Shown: in pieces, positions 19,340 to 29,191 of the stretch
Layout: each line of letters starts with the position of its first letter
Numbering within the stretch: the stretch's first letter is position 1
Origin: Planctomycetota bacterium
Lineage (GTDB): Bacteria; Planctomycetota; SZUA-567; H5-PLA8
Length of the DNA stretch: 64,000 nt
Reading direction: 5' to 3'
Assembly: GCA_027493525.1 (NCBI GenBank)
Contig: JAOSKN010000001.1
Span: 62,001-126,000 of the forward strand
The notes under the pieces: model-generated
What the model was told of the DNA's origin: nothing
Databases searched by the model: none
The model's input: only the letters and a program-made list of their open reading frames with translations
Made by a program: the position numbers and the translations under genes

Positions 19340-21669
19340 TGCGCGCCGCCCGCGGACGTGGCCTTCGCGCCGCCGCGGCCGGCGTACTCTGCTGGACGGC
19401 GCTCCTGGCGGCCGGCGAATCCACCCCGGCCCCGCCGCCGGCCCCCGAAGCGATTCAGAAACTCGTGAAGCAGTTGACCAGCGAGGTCTTCCGCGAGCGC
19501 CAGGAGGCCGCCGAGGCGCTTCAATCCTTCGGCGCCGCGATCCTGCCTTACCTTGCCAAGCTCGACGCCACCGGCGATCCGGACCTCAAGTGGCGCCTCT
19601 CCACGCTCCGCCAGCACGCGGCCCTCGCCGGCGCGCCCGGACTGGCCGACGAACTCCGCCAACTCGCCGCGCGGATCCCCGGCCTCCCCGCCGAGGAACG
19701 CATCCGCGGCCTCGGCGCGCTGGCCCAGCGCGGGCACGCCGTCGCCGTCCCCGTACTGCTCGGCTTCCTGGCCGCGGAAAAGGAACCGGCCGTGCTCGAA
19801 GCGCTCGCGCGCGAGCTGGGCTGGCTCCCGCTCCCTCCCGAGGCCGCCAATCCGCTCCTGGAGCTTTACCGCCGCGAGGAGTTGCCCGACACCGCGCGCG
19901 CCGCGGCCCTCTGGGCCCTCGCGCAGCTCCCGGGCGACGCGACGCGCAGGCTCGTCCGCGAGGCCCTCGCCGGCGGCGACCTCACCCTCCGCCTCCAGGC
20001 CCTCCGCGCGATCTCGATCCGGCTCCACGACCGCGAGAGCCTCCCCGCGATCCGCAAGCTCGCCATCGGCGACGGCGAGATTCCCGAGGAACTCCGCCTC
20101 GCCGCGCTTGAAGTCCTCCGCGACATGCTCGACCCGGAGGCCTCCGCCGTCTTCAAGCTCGCGCTCGAAGGCCCGCGCGAGGTCAAGCTTCTCGGCCTCA
20201 GCGGCCTCGCCGCGCTCCAGGACCGAACCGCCGCGCCGATCCTCGCCGAAATGCTCAAGAAAGAGGAGAACAACGACCTGAAGGACATGGTCGTCGACGC
20301 GCTCGGCGCGATTCAGGCCCCCGAGTCCCTGCCGCTCTTCAAGGCCTGCCTCAAGCAGGAGCCGCCGAGCCTGCGCATCTCCGCGCTCCTCGCGCTGGTC
20401 CGCATGCACGCCGCCGGCGCCGCCGCCGAGATCGCCGCCTGCCTCGACGACGCCGACCCCGACGTCGCGCAGCATGCCGCGCAGGCCCTGGGGCGCCTGG
20501 GCTACCGTGACGCGCTCCCGCGCATCAAGGCCATCTCCCCCACCCAGCATCCCGACAGCGCCATCGAACTCGCCAAGGCGCTCGCCAACCTCGGCGACCC
20601 CGAGGGCCTCGAGCGCCTGGTCCGCCTGGCCGCCGGGCGCACCGCGCAAAGCCAGCAGGCGCTGCGCCTGCTCTCCGAGTGGCGCGCGCCCCAGGCGCTC
20701 CCGCTCTTCCGCGGCCTCGCCGCCGAAGGCCACGAGGACGCGCTCTTCGCCCTCGTGCGCCTGGAACGCGACCCCCACGCCCTGCGCCAGATCGCCCGCA
20801 AGGCCCTCGCCGACTGGAAGACCGACCCCGGCAGCGCCTACGCCGCCAGCGCCGCCGCCTGGGCGCTCGAGCGCTGCGGCATGCACCCGGTCGCGATCCG
20901 GATCCTCGAAGCCGCCGTCGCCGCCGCCCCCGAGGAAGACCTCGTGCTGGGCCAGCTCGCCAACGCCTACCACGAGACCGGCCGCTACCCCGAGTGCCAG
21001 GCCGCCTTCGAGCGCCTCAGCCGCCTCAACCCCGAGGACGCCAGCTACTACAACAACCACGGCTGGTTCTACGCCACGGCGTTCCTCCCCGAATACCGCC
21101 GCGCCGACGAGGCCCTCGTCCTCGCCAGCCGCGCCGTGGCCCTGGAGCCCGGGGAGGATTACATCGTCGATACCTACGGCTGGGCGCTCCACGCCGCCGG
21201 GCGCTCCGCCGAGGGCGCCGCCCAGCTCCGCCGCGCGCTGGACATGAAGGAGCCCGCCGACCTGCCCGGGCGCGCCTGGCAGAAGACCCGCCTCGCCCGC
21301 GCGCTCTGGAGCGCCGGGAAAAATGACGAAGCGCGCACGCTCGTCGCCGAGGCGCTCGGCGAATGCCGCGACGACGAGAAGACCTGGTTCGAGGCGGCCG
21401 GCTTCTACGCCGGCATCGGCGAGCGCGACCGCGCCGTGCACTGCCTCCACGTCGCCCTGGACAACGGCTGGCTCAATCCTCGCGCGGTCGAACTGAATCC
21501 GGAGTTCGCTTCCCTCCAGGGCGATTACGGGTACCTTGCGGCCCTCGATCGCGCCCGCAAGGCCGCCCAGGCGCTCGAGCGCCTCGCGCTGGAACTGGAA
21601 GCCGAAGTCAAGCGCCAGGCCGACGGCGGCGGGCAGGACGACGGCAGCGGGGACGGGGCGCGGTTTTAG
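19339..21669 (+). CDS. Secreted HEAT-repeat / TPR protein
   Basis: A 776-residue protein with a signal peptide (GLRAAAAGVLCWTALLAAGE). The main body (residues ~40-480) is HEAT-like alpha solenoid: RQEAAEALQSFGAAILPYL, several helix pairs such as LPLFKACLKQEPPSLRISAL, and PDVAQHAAQALGRLGYRDAL. The C-terminal third holds tetratricopeptide repeats (LGQLANAYHETGRYPECQAA, EDASYYNNHGWFYA, VDTYGWALHAAGR) ending in a charged tail. It starts at ATG 19339 overlapping the previous stop, and is followed after 10 bases by the next gene. The architecture serves protein-protein scaffolding; similar secreted HEAT/TPR proteins are common in planctomycetes, with unknown roles. No catalytic motif is visible. 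Confidence 0.75.
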   Translation: MRAARGRGLRAAAAGVLCWTALLAAGESTPAPPPAPEAIQKLVKQLTSEVFRERQEAAEALQSFGAAILPYLAKLDATGDPDLKWRLSTLRQHAALAGAPGLADELRQLAARIPGLPAEERIRGLGALAQRGHAVAVPVLLGFLAAEKEPAVLEALARELGWLPLPPEAANPLLELYRREELPDTARAAALWALAQLPGDATRRLVREALAGGDLTLRLQALRAISIRLHDRESLPAIRKLAIGDGEIPEELRLAALEVLRDMLDPEASAVFKLALEGPREVKLLGLSGLAALQDRTAAPILAEMLKKEENNDLKDMVVDALGAIQAPESLPLFKACLKQEPPSLRISALLALVRMHAAGAAAEIAACLDDADPDVAQHAAQALGRLGYRDALPRIKAISPTQHPDSAIELAKALANLGDPEGLERLVRLAAGRTAQSQQALRLLSEWRAPQALPLFRGLAAEGHEDALFALVRLERDPHALRQIARKALADWKTDPGSAYAASAAAWALERCGMHPVAIRILEAAVAAAPEEDLVLGQLANAYHETGRYPECQAAFERLSRLNPEDASYYNNHGWFYATAFLPEYRRADEALVLASRAVALEPGEDYIVDTYGWALHAAGRSAEGAAQLRRALDMKEPADLPGRAWQKTRLARALWSAGKNDEARTLVAEALGECRDDEKTWFEAAGFYAGIGERDRAVHCLHVALDNGWLNPRAVELNPEFASLQGDYGYLAALDRARKAAQALERLALELEAEVKRQADGGGQDDGSGDGARF

Positions 21670-21679
21670 ACGCGAGGCC

Positions 21680-23295
21680 ATGAGCGCCAAACACAAACAG
21701 CACCCGAAGCAGGACGACGCGCGCGAGGCCTGGACGGTCTTCGCGCTCCCGCCCGCGCGGCTGGAACTCCCGGCCACCTGGTATCCGTTCCTCAACAACT
21801 GGACCGCCAAGAGCGCCCACGTCCGCTGGGAGACCCTTACCGGCACCCCGCTCGAACTGAATTGGATGTGGTTCCCTTCCGATGGCATGGAGCCGGAGGA
21901 CGTCCTCGAGAGCCGCCTCGCCGCCGCCTGGAAACGTGAGATTCAGGCCGCCGAGAAGCAGGCCAAACAGAACGGGCTCAAGCTGGAGTGGAAAGGGCAG
22001 GAGCGCAAGCTCTCGAACTTCCTCGGCGACGGCTGCGAAGGAACCCTGCGCGAATACGCCTTCGGCGAGCAGGCCGGCTACATGGCGGTCCTGACGCGGG
22101 CCTCCGGCGGCCGGCGCATCTATTACGCCGCCGCGCTTTCTCCCCCGCGGACACGCCCGAGCCCCTGGGCTTCTGCCGCCGCCTGCTCCGCTCCATGGAC
22201 GTCGCGGGGACCGGCGCGCCGCAGCGCGTCGAACTCGACGGGCTGCGCGCCGAGCTGCCCGCGGACTTCGCGCTCCAGGGCGTGCGCTTCAGCGAGGCCC
22301 AGCTCTACCTCGAATTCCTCTCCCGCGAGGCCAAGCTGGGCCTCGCGCGCCTGGGCTTCTCGGACCTTCACAAGGGCCAGCTCGACGAGACCGAACTCCA
22401 GACCCGCGTGATGAAGATGCTCTTCGACCGCGGCGAGGTCACCGATCCCGTTTCCAGCGCCATGATGGGGCCGCCGCGCATCTTCGGGCCCGGCGTCGAA
22501 CGCGCCGCGGGCAAGACCGGGCGCACCGGCGACGACGACGTCCACCGCCATCCCGCCGGCTTCTACCGCGAGAAGCGCCGCGCCCACATCCGCGCCGGCG
22601 ACTGGGTGGTCCGCAAGTTCGGGCGGCGCTGGTCCGGCGGCGCCGCCGGGCTCGCCTGGAGCTGCCCCGAGACCCGCGCCCTCTTCGCCGTCTGCGTCCG
22701 CCGCGGCGACGAAGCCGCCGAGGCCGAACTGCGCCGCTTCGTCGAGACCGTCCGCTGCCACGACGCCGAGGCCGGCAAGCCCGTGGACTGGCGTCCCTAC
22801 GTCTACGCCGAGGCCCAGCTCAAGCCCGGCGCACGGCCGAAGAAGGAAAAGCTCCCGGACAAAGGCGTCCGCCTCTCTCCGCTCGAGATGCGCCGCCGGC
22901 AGCTCCGCTTCCGCGTGCGCACGCAGCCGGAAGTCCGCTTCGAACCGAGTTTGAAGGACGAAACCGGGTCGCTGATCTATCCCGTCCGAACCGGCGACGG
23001 GCTGGTGGCCAGGGTGCTCCGCGGCGGGCGCCCGCCCGAGACCTTCCACCGCCGCCTCGCGCTCGATCCCGTCGGCTGCAAGGTTTGGGTCGGGCTCGCC
23101 GACGGACCCTGCGTCGGGGAACTGCTCGCCGACCTGAGCCGGGATCTCGGCGTCCACCCGGTCCAGCTCTTTCCCAAGCTCCTCGCTTATCTGAAGATGC
23201 TCGGCGACCGCCGGCTCGTGGACGGCGTCCCCGACGAGCTGGCGGAGCCCGCCCCCGTCGCGCCGGCCGAAACCGCAAGCAAGGCGGAGAACTGA
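21680..23295 (+). CDS. Unknown protein with C-terminal PqqD-like domain, one frame break
   Basis: About 538 residues when repaired at the run of five C (22142-22146, one missing). I recognise no domain in the N-terminal ~430 residues, which are charged and contain blocks such as YPFLNNWTAKSAHVRWETLT, WKREIQAAEKQAKQNGLKLE and SDLHKGQLDETELQ. The last ~80 residues, from RRLALDPVGCKVWVGLADG through HPVQLFPKLLAYLKMLGDRR, follow the PqqD pattern: a leading strand, a Trp, an Asp-Gly turn and a helix pair. PqqD-type domains bind peptide substrates for radical-SAM enzymes in peptide modification; no radical-SAM gene is nearby, so this is a fold-level guess. It is the last gene of a probable three-gene unit with the cyclic-nucleotide-binding and HEAT/TPR genes. 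Not a signal-peptide protein. Confidence 0.55.
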
Positions 23296-23312
23296 ACGCT
23301 TCGTTTGGCGCG

Positions 23313-23333
23313 AAGGGGCCGTGGCGGCCCCTT
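23313..23333. terminator. Bidirectional hairpin between convergent genes
   Basis: AAGGGGCC (23313-23320) and GGCCCCTT (23326-23333) form a perfect eight-base stem with a five-base loop. It lies between the stop of the PqqD-like gene and the stop of the GH123-like gene, overlapping the latter. Placement between convergent stops fits a shared terminator; the flanking T/A runs are only two bases, so termination strength is uncertain. Confidence 0.45.
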
Positions 23334-26157
23334 ACTCCGCCAACAGCTTCAGCACCGCTTCCTTCAACTCGACCAGCGCATCGCCGCTCACGGCGCCGAA
23401 GGTGACGGCCGCCGCGTCGTCCATGTACGCCTGCTTGAAATCGCTGGCCAGGTCCAGGCGCTGGCTCAGCAGCGCGCGGCTGTGCGCGCGGCCCCAGCCG
23501 CGCTTGAGTTCCAGCAGCCGCAGCAGTTCGCAGAGCTGCGCGCCCTGGCGCATCGCGTGCACCCGGTAGCTGGCGATGGCCGGCACGCCGAAGCGCTTGC
23601 TCCCGTCCACGATCAGCCCGTTCCCGCTGGTGCCCGCGTCGCCCTTATCGAAGCAGGCATCGGGGCCGATGCTCTGCCAGGGCAGCACGCCGTCGCACTC
23701 GTGGACGTACGCCTTCAGGCACCACAGCGTGCTCTGGTGGTTGGCGAGGTCGTTCGCGTTGCAGCCGCCGTAAGCCCAGAGCTTCGTCGGCATGCGCCGT
23801 TTGCTCGCGCGCATCAGCGGGAGCATGCCGAACTGATTGCCCGCGCTGACCATGATCTCCATCCGCCCGTCCATGTAACTGCCCTGCCACATCGGGCGCG
23901 AGATGTCCCCGCGATAGACGAACCGCGTCGTCTTCACGTCCTTCAGCCCGTTATGGAAGAGGGTGCTGTAGAACTTCAGCGCCTGCCAGTCCAGCAGCGT
24001 CTGCGGCTCGTCCAGCGTCCAGGCGGTGCCCGTCATGCCCGGGACCTTCACCTTCTTGCCGTCCTGCTCGACGTCCACCTTTCCGTATTGAAGCTTGTTG
24101 TTGTTGTAGCATTCCAAGAGCGTCTTGGTCCAACCCTTCTCTTCGGCGTGCTTCACGTACTCCGCCACGCAGCGCGCGAAGGCGTCCTTGTACTCCTGCG
24201 GGAACGCTTCCTCCGGCGGCTTGGCCCAGATGTTGTGCTTCCAGTGCCAGCCTTCGCCGGCCAGTTCGGCCTTCTCGCCGGGCCGGTAGTTCGGGCCGAT
24301 CGGGAGCGGATACGATTCGTTGAAGGGCAGGTAGATCGCCGAGATCGGCACACCGTCGCGCGGGTTGCCCTTAAAGAGGCTCCCGTCCAGCAGCGGGCCG
24401 ATGTTCTTGTCGAAGACGCTCCAGTCGGTGACGCGGCCCGCCTCATCCACCTTGGCGCTGAAGTCCGCGTGCGTGCGCCCGTTGTGGTTGTGCGTGACGC
24501 GGTTGATCGTGTTGCGGTGGTAGTGCGCGAGCTTGTGCGCGGCGTAGAACGCCTCGCTGCCGGCGTCGCCCAGCGGCCCCGAGTAGCAGTTGAGCTCCGG
24601 CATGAAGTTCAGCTCGTCGGGGATGACCGGCGCGCGGATATCGAGGACCAGCTTCAAGGCCAGTTCGCCCAGCCCCTCGCCGGAGACCTTCAGCGCGCCC
24701 TCGCGGACCCCCGCCGGCGCGTCCTTGGGCACGATCAGGTCCACCGAGACGCTGCCCGCCTGCTGCCCCTCGATCCCGTTGTCGGCCGCGGGCACCGCGA
24801 AGGCCTCGCCGGCCTTGAGCGGAATCGCGTACTCCGCCTGCCAGTGCTCGCCCGCCTTCACGAACCAGGTCCGCCACAGGTTGGCCGTCACGCCCTCCAG
24901 CCCTTCGACGGATACCTTCAGTCCCGCGGCATGGCCGTGGAGCGCGAGCTGGAACGCGGCGATCTCGCCGCGCGCGGCCACGATGCGCACCGTCCGCTGC
25001 CCGGCGTCCCAGACGGCATTCTTCCGCGCCGCCTCGTCCATGCCCTTTTCGAGGATCAGCTTGCCGCTCAGCGGGTCGAGCTTGCTGATCTCCGGATACG
25101 CGAAGACGTCCACCTTCTCGCCCAGCTTCGGCGCGTCCCCGCCCGCGGGCTTGAACTCGCTCTCCGGCAGCTTGGGCGTCTGGATCGCCGGGCTCGTGCG
25201 CGCCTTCAGCGTGACGGCTTCCGCGTTCGCGCCGCTCGCGGTGAGCGTGACCAGTTCCAGGTCCACCTCGGCGTCGGGCTTGAGGTACGCGAGGTAGAAG
25301 CGCTGCCGTTCCCCGGCCTTCCCGGCGAACGGAACCTGCCAGCGCGGCAGTTCCTGGCCGTCCACCTTGATCCGGTAGGCGAAGGCGCCGGGCGGCACGC
25401 TGAGGCTCACCTCCAGCGCGCCGCTGTCGTGGAGCGCTTCGTGCGGCGCGGGTTCGGCCTTCACGTCGCCGGGCGGGGCCGGGGGCGCCGGCGGCCCCGG
25501 CGGATCGGCATCCACCAGCAAGTAAGGCGCCTTGCCGCCTTCGCGCGAGTAGATGAACGAGTTGGTGCTGATGAAGGCGCTCCCCTCCATCAGCAGCAGG
25601 CCGTGCGACGCGCCGATCGCCAGCGCCTGCACCAGCCGCACGTCCAGCGGAATCGCCAGCCAGCCGTCCTGCGGGTGCCCCGCGTCGGCGTCGCAGCGCA
25701 GCGTCTCGCCGTTGCCCAGGATCACGTCCCAGTTCTTGCTGCCCGGGTGCGCCCACGCGCGCTTCCCGAAGTCGGCCTCGTTGAAGGTCGCCCCCGGCGT
25801 GTTCGCGGCGTAGTCCCCGCCGGACCCTTCCTCCCACGCGCCGCTCACGGTCGTGACCGTGAACCAGCGCAGGTCGGTCCCGCGTTCGCCGCCGTACTTC
25901 ACGCCTGATTCCGGGGCCACGCAGAGCTTCGCCGAGCGGAGCTTGAGCCCTTTCAGCTTCGAGGCGTCGAAGTCCAGCAGCGCGTACTCCTGGTAGCCCT
26001 TCAGCTTCAGGTGCTTCGCGCCGCCCATGTTCATGTCCACTTCGGACTTGTCGGAGCTGAGCCACGTGTCGCGCGTGGCCTCCAGCTTGTGCGTCTCGGC
26101 GCGCAGGGCCGGGGCGAGCGCGGCGCAGAGCAGGAACGGCAACCAGGCTTGGCGCAT
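23332..26157 (-). CDS. Secreted DNRLRE plus GH123-like protein, copy A
   Basis: A 941-residue secreted protein. A signal peptide (AWLPFLLCAALAPALRAE) is followed by a DNRLRE/CBM96-like beta domain (residues ~20-210; LEATRDTWLSSDKSEVDMNM), a Pro/Ala linker and Fn-like strands (~220-310), then a GH123/DUF4091-like beta sandwich plus barrel. The catalytic pair expected for GH123 is present as D716-E717 in AWTLDEPQTLLDW, and downstream motifs MWQGSYMDGRMEIM and AYGGCNANDLANHQ support a TIM-barrel end. GH123 enzymes are N-acetyl-beta-galactosaminidases that use substrate-assisted catalysis; that activity is only a homology-level suggestion. The start ATG 26157 has AAGGAGA upstream. It shares architecture and many blocks with copy B (26196-28991), 38 bases upstream, so the pair arose by tandem duplication and is probably an operon. 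Confidence 0.72.
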   Translation of the reverse strand: MRQAWLPFLLCAALAPALRAETHKLEATRDTWLSSDKSEVDMNMGGAKHLKLKGYQEYALLDFDASKLKGLKLRSAKLCVAPESGVKYGGERGTDLRWFTVTTVSGAWEEGSGGDYAANTPGATFNEADFGKRAWAHPGSKNWDVILGNGETLRCDADAGHPQDGWLAIPLDVRLVQALAIGASHGLLLMEGSAFISTNSFIYSREGGKAPYLLVDADPPGPPAPPAPPGDVKAEPAPHEALHDSGALEVSLSVPPGAFAYRIKVDGQELPRWQVPFAGKAGERQRFYLAYLKPDAEVDLELVTLTASGANAEAVTLKARTSPAIQTPKLPESEFKPAGGDAPKLGEKVDVFAYPEISKLDPLSGKLILEKGMDEAARKNAVWDAGQRTVRIVAARGEIAAFQLALHGHAAGLKVSVEGLEGVTANLWRTWFVKAGEHWQAEYAIPLKAGEAFAVPAADNGIEGQQAGSVSVDLIVPKDAPAGVREGALKVSGEGLGELALKLVLDIRAPVIPDELNFMPELNCYSGPLGDAGSEAFYAAHKLAHYHRNTINRVTHNHNGRTHADFSAKVDEAGRVTDWSVFDKNIGPLLDGSLFKGNPRDGVPISAIYLPFNESYPLPIGPNYRPGEKAELAGEGWHWKHNIWAKPPEEAFPQEYKDAFARCVAEYVKHAEEKGWTKTLLECYNNNKLQYGKVDVEQDGKKVKVPGMTGTAWTLDEPQTLLDWQALKFYSTLFHNGLKDVKTTRFVYRGDISRPMWQGSYMDGRMEIMVSAGNQFGMLPLMRASKRRMPTKLWAYGGCNANDLANHQSTLWCLKAYVHECDGVLPWQSIGPDACFDKGDAGTSGNGLIVDGSKRFGVPAIASYRVHAMRQGAQLCELLRLLELKRGWGRAHSRALLSQRLDLASDFKQAYMDDAAAVTFGAVSGDALVELKEAVLKLLAE

Positions 26158-26195
26158 GGCGGGCTTCTCCTTGGATGTTCGGTCGGTTCGGCGCG

Positions 26196-28991
26196 CTACG
26201 GGGCCAGGAGCTTCAGCACGGCTTCCTTCAGCCGCACGAAGGCGTCCCCGTTGAGGTTCTTGAAGGTGAGCGCCGCGGCGTCGTCGGTGAACTTCTGCCG
26301 GAACTCGCTGCCCAGCGGGATGCTCTGGCCCACCAGCAGCCCCACGTGCCCGCGCCCCCAGCCGCGCTTGGCCTGGAGCAGCCGCAGCAGTTCGACCAGC
26401 TCCGCGCCCTCGCGCAGCGCGTGCACGCGGAAGCTCGCGATCGCGTTGACCCCGAAGCGCTTGCTCCCGTCCACGATCAGCGCGTTCCCGTTCCCGCCGT
26501 CGCCCTTCACGAAGGCCCCGTCCCCGCCCAGGCTCTGCCAGGGCAGCACCCCGTCGGCGCCCACGCCGTAGGACTTCAGGCACCAGGCCGCCGACTCCAG
26601 GTTCGGCCGGTCCTGCGCGTTGCACGCCCCGTAGGCGTACGCGATCGTGGGCATCCGCTCGATCTGCGCCCGCACGATCTCGTAGGTCTCGAAGAAGACC
26701 CCGCCCACGTACATGATCTCCATCAGCCCGTCCATGCACGAGCCCTGCCACATCGGCCGCGAGATGTCGCCGCGGTATTGCCACGTGGTCTTCTTCGCGT
26801 CCTTGATGCCTTCATGGAACAGCCGGCTGTAGAACTTCAGCGCGTGCCAGTCCAGGTACTCGAAGGGCTCGTCCATCGTCCAGGCCGTGCCGCGGATGCC
26901 CGCCGACTCGTCCCCGAAGTACTGCTTGTTGTTGTTGTAGGCCTGGAACCACGTCCGCGTCCAACCCTTCTCCTCGGCGTGCGCGACGAAATCCTTCACG
27001 CAGCGCACGAAGGCCTCCTGATACGCCCGGTCGAAGGCCTGCTCCGGCGGCGCGGCCTTGATGTCGTGAATCGCCTTCCAGTGCTTCCCCTTGAATGGCA
27101 CGCCCTCGCCCGGCTTGTAGTGCGCCAGCATCGGCAGCGGCCAGTTCTCGTTGAAGGGCATGTACACGCACGGCGTCGGCACGCCCGCGCGCGGGCAGTC
27201 CTTGAACGCCGAGCCGTCGAAGAGCGGGCCGAGGTTCCGGTCGAACTCCGTCCAGTCCGTCACCTTCCCGTCGCCGGCGAGCTTGGGGATCCAGTCCTCG
27301 TTGGTGTTCCCGCTCTGCCCGTACGGCACCCGGTTGATCGCGCAGCGGTGGTAGTGCGCCAGGCGGAACGAATCGAAGAAGAAGTCCGAGCCCGCCCGTC
27401 CCGGGCCGCCGTAGCAGTTGAGTTCCGGATTGAAGTGGATCTCCGGCGGGATCGCCACGTCGTAGACCTTCAGCTTCAGCGCCAGCTCGGCGCTTCCGTC
27501 GCCCGCCGCGAGCTTCACCTTCCCCACGTGCTCGCCCGGCTTGGCCGAAGCGGGTACGCACAGCGTCACCGCGACCGCCGCCGCCTTCTGCCCCGGGATC
27601 GCATTGTCGGCCGCGGGGATCGCCAGCTTCTCGCCGGCCTTCAGCGGGATCGCGTACTCCGCCTGCCAGCCTTTCACGTTGACGAACCACGTCCGCCACA
27701 GGTCCGCCTTGACGCCCTCAAGCCCCTCGACGGCCACCTCGATCCCATCGGCCGCGCCGCCTTCGGCCAGCAGCACCACCTGAAACTCGGCGATCTCGCC
27801 CTTCGCCGCCGAGACGAAAACCGTATTCGAGCCGGCGTCCCAGACGCTGTTCTTGCCGGCGGCGTCCTCCAAGCCCTTCTCCAGCACCGCCTGTCCCGTC
27901 GCCGGGTCGATCTTCGTGAGCGGCGGGAGCGCCCAGGCCTTCAGCTTCGCGCCGACGGCCGGCGGCGTGCCGCCTTTGGGCTGCCACTCGCTCGACGGCA
28001 GCGCGGGGACGTCCAGTTTCGCGCTGGCCTTGCCCTTCGCCGCGGCCGCCTCGCCCGCGTGCCCGGCCGCGTCGAGCGCGACCACTTCGGCCTCGATCTC
28101 GCCGCCCGGCGCCAGCCAGCGCAATTCGACCTGCTGCACCGTCCCCGCCGCCGCGGCGAACGGCGTCTGCCAGCGCGGCAACTCCTGCCCGTTGAGCTTG
28201 ATCCGGTACGCGAAGGCCCCCTCGGGAACCTTGAAGCTCAGCCGCGCCGCGCCTTGGTCTTGCGTCGCCGAGTTCGGCAGCGCCTCGACCTTCAGCTCGC
28301 CGGCCTTCGGCGGCGCCCCCGCGGCGTCTTCGACTTCGACCGTCAGGTACGGCGCCTGCTTTCCGCTCTCCTTCGAGGACACGTAACAATTGCGGTCCAC
28401 GCCCGTGCTGCCGTCCATGAGCAGCAGGCCGTAGGAAGCCCCCGCCACCAGCGCCTGCACCAGCCGCGGATCCAGCTCGATCGCGAACCACGCCCCCTTG
28501 GGATCTCCGGCGTCCACGTCGCAGCGCAGCGTGTGCCCGTTGCCGAGAATTACGTCCCAGCACTTCGAGCCCGGGAACGACCAGGGCCGCGTCTTGTAGC
28601 TCGCCTCATTGAACGTCGCGCCCTTGCCGTCCGTATCCTCGCTGTACTGCGTACCTTTCCCTTCCACCCAGTCGGCGCTGACCGTCGAGACCGTGAACCA
28701 GCGCAGGTCCGTCCCGCGCGCCCCGCCGTGCGCGCCGCCGCCCGCATGCGCCACATGCAGGGTCGCCTTCGTAACCTTCTTTCCTTTCAGCGCCGCCACG
28801 TCGAAGTCCAGCAGCCCGAATTCCTGCCAGACCTTCAGCTTGATCCGCTGCGCCAGCCCGCCGTTGGTGTTCACTTCCTGCGAGTTCGCCGCGGAGAGCC
28901 ATACGTCGCGCGAGACCGCGCAGCGCGTCTCCCCTGCCCACGACGAAACACTCAGCACGCCGGCGAGAATCAACAGTCCGCTTGAACGCAT
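26196..28991 (-). CDS. Secreted DNRLRE plus GH123-like protein, copy B
   Basis: A 931-residue paralogue of copy A with the same order: signal peptide (SGLLILAGVLSVSSWAGE), DNRLRE/CBM96-like domain, a short linker, and a GH123/DUF4091-like catalytic region. The expected catalytic pair is D707-E708 in AWTMDEPFEYLDWHALKFY. Conserved with copy A: the substrate-loop block MWQGSCMDGLMEIM, AYGACNAQDRPNLESAAWC, and ALIVDGSKRFGV. I set the start at ATG 28991, where GAGGAG lies five bases upstream; the longer frame to 29048 lacks a site. It is divergent from the CehA-type hydrolase at 29192 and is promoter-proximal in the pair. The two copies may differ in substrate: copy A has an added KVDVEQDGKK insert before the catalytic pair. 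Both should act outside the cytoplasm. Confidence 0.72.
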   Translation of the reverse strand: MRSSGLLILAGVLSVSSWAGETRCAVSRDVWLSAANSQEVNTNGGLAQRIKLKVWQEFGLLDFDVAALKGKKVTKATLHVAHAGGGAHGGARGTDLRWFTVSTVSADWVEGKGTQYSEDTDGKGATFNEASYKTRPWSFPGSKCWDVILGNGHTLRCDVDAGDPKGAWFAIELDPRLVQALVAGASYGLLLMDGSTGVDRNCYVSSKESGKQAPYLTVEVEDAAGAPPKAGELKVEALPNSATQDQGAARLSFKVPEGAFAYRIKLNGQELPRWQTPFAAAAGTVQQVELRWLAPGGEIEAEVVALDAAGHAGEAAAAKGKASAKLDVPALPSSEWQPKGGTPPAVGAKLKAWALPPLTKIDPATGQAVLEKGLEDAAGKNSVWDAGSNTVFVSAAKGEIAEFQVVLLAEGGAADGIEVAVEGLEGVKADLWRTWFVNVKGWQAEYAIPLKAGEKLAIPAADNAIPGQKAAAVAVTLCVPASAKPGEHVGKVKLAAGDGSAELALKLKVYDVAIPPEIHFNPELNCYGGPGRAGSDFFFDSFRLAHYHRCAINRVPYGQSGNTNEDWIPKLAGDGKVTDWTEFDRNLGPLFDGSAFKDCPRAGVPTPCVYMPFNENWPLPMLAHYKPGEGVPFKGKHWKAIHDIKAAPPEQAFDRAYQEAFVRCVKDFVAHAEEKGWTRTWFQAYNNNKQYFGDESAGIRGTAWTMDEPFEYLDWHALKFYSRLFHEGIKDAKKTTWQYRGDISRPMWQGSCMDGLMEIMYVGGVFFETYEIVRAQIERMPTIAYAYGACNAQDRPNLESAAWCLKSYGVGADGVLPWQSLGGDGAFVKGDGGNGNALIVDGSKRFGVNAIASFRVHALREGAELVELLRLLQAKRGWGRGHVGLLVGQSIPLGSEFRQKFTDDAAALTFKNLNGDAFVRLKEAVLKLLAP

Positions 28992-29059
28992 GCCAGCTCC
29001 TCGGCTCGGGTTTCGGGTTCCTTGGTATCGAAGCCACGCCCGCCGCACAAGTGACAGTG

Positions 29060-29067
29060 GTATAGAC
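29060..29067. promoter_or_regulatory. GTATAGAC element, GntR/HutC-type operator candidate
   Basis: The 200-bp divergent gap holds GTATAGAC at 29060-29067, which matches the degenerate HutC-subfamily GntR operator core GT-n-TA-n-AC. A related ATAGAC-N3-TACTC element occurs at 29062 and again at 29131, 69 bases apart. No GntR gene lies nearby, so this is a candidate site only. Confidence 0.3.
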
Positions 29068-29144
29068 TACTACTCCACTTCGGACGAGCATGTTGAGGGA
29101 AAATTCGATTCCCGCCTTCGAGGCGCTGGAATAGACATCTACTC
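29062..29144 (+). repeat. Two copies of ATAGAC-N3-TACTC, 69 bp apart
   Basis: ATAGACTACTACTC begins at 29062 and ATAGACATCTACTC begins at 29131. The 14-base elements differ only in the middle bases. Both lie in the gap between copy B and the CehA-type hydrolase, and may be duplicated binding sites for a shared regulator. Inferred from sequence alone. Confidence 0.4.
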
Positions 29145-29191
29145 GAAGGACCGCTTGCGACCTCCTTTCTATTGCCACGAGGAGTCCGCCC

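Noticed and set aside
23305..28985. Two antisense open frames of 867 and 936 residues opposite the GH123-like pair
   Set aside because: They mirror the codon pattern of the real genes and have no signal peptide or recognisable motif; the tandem copies simply create similar shadows.
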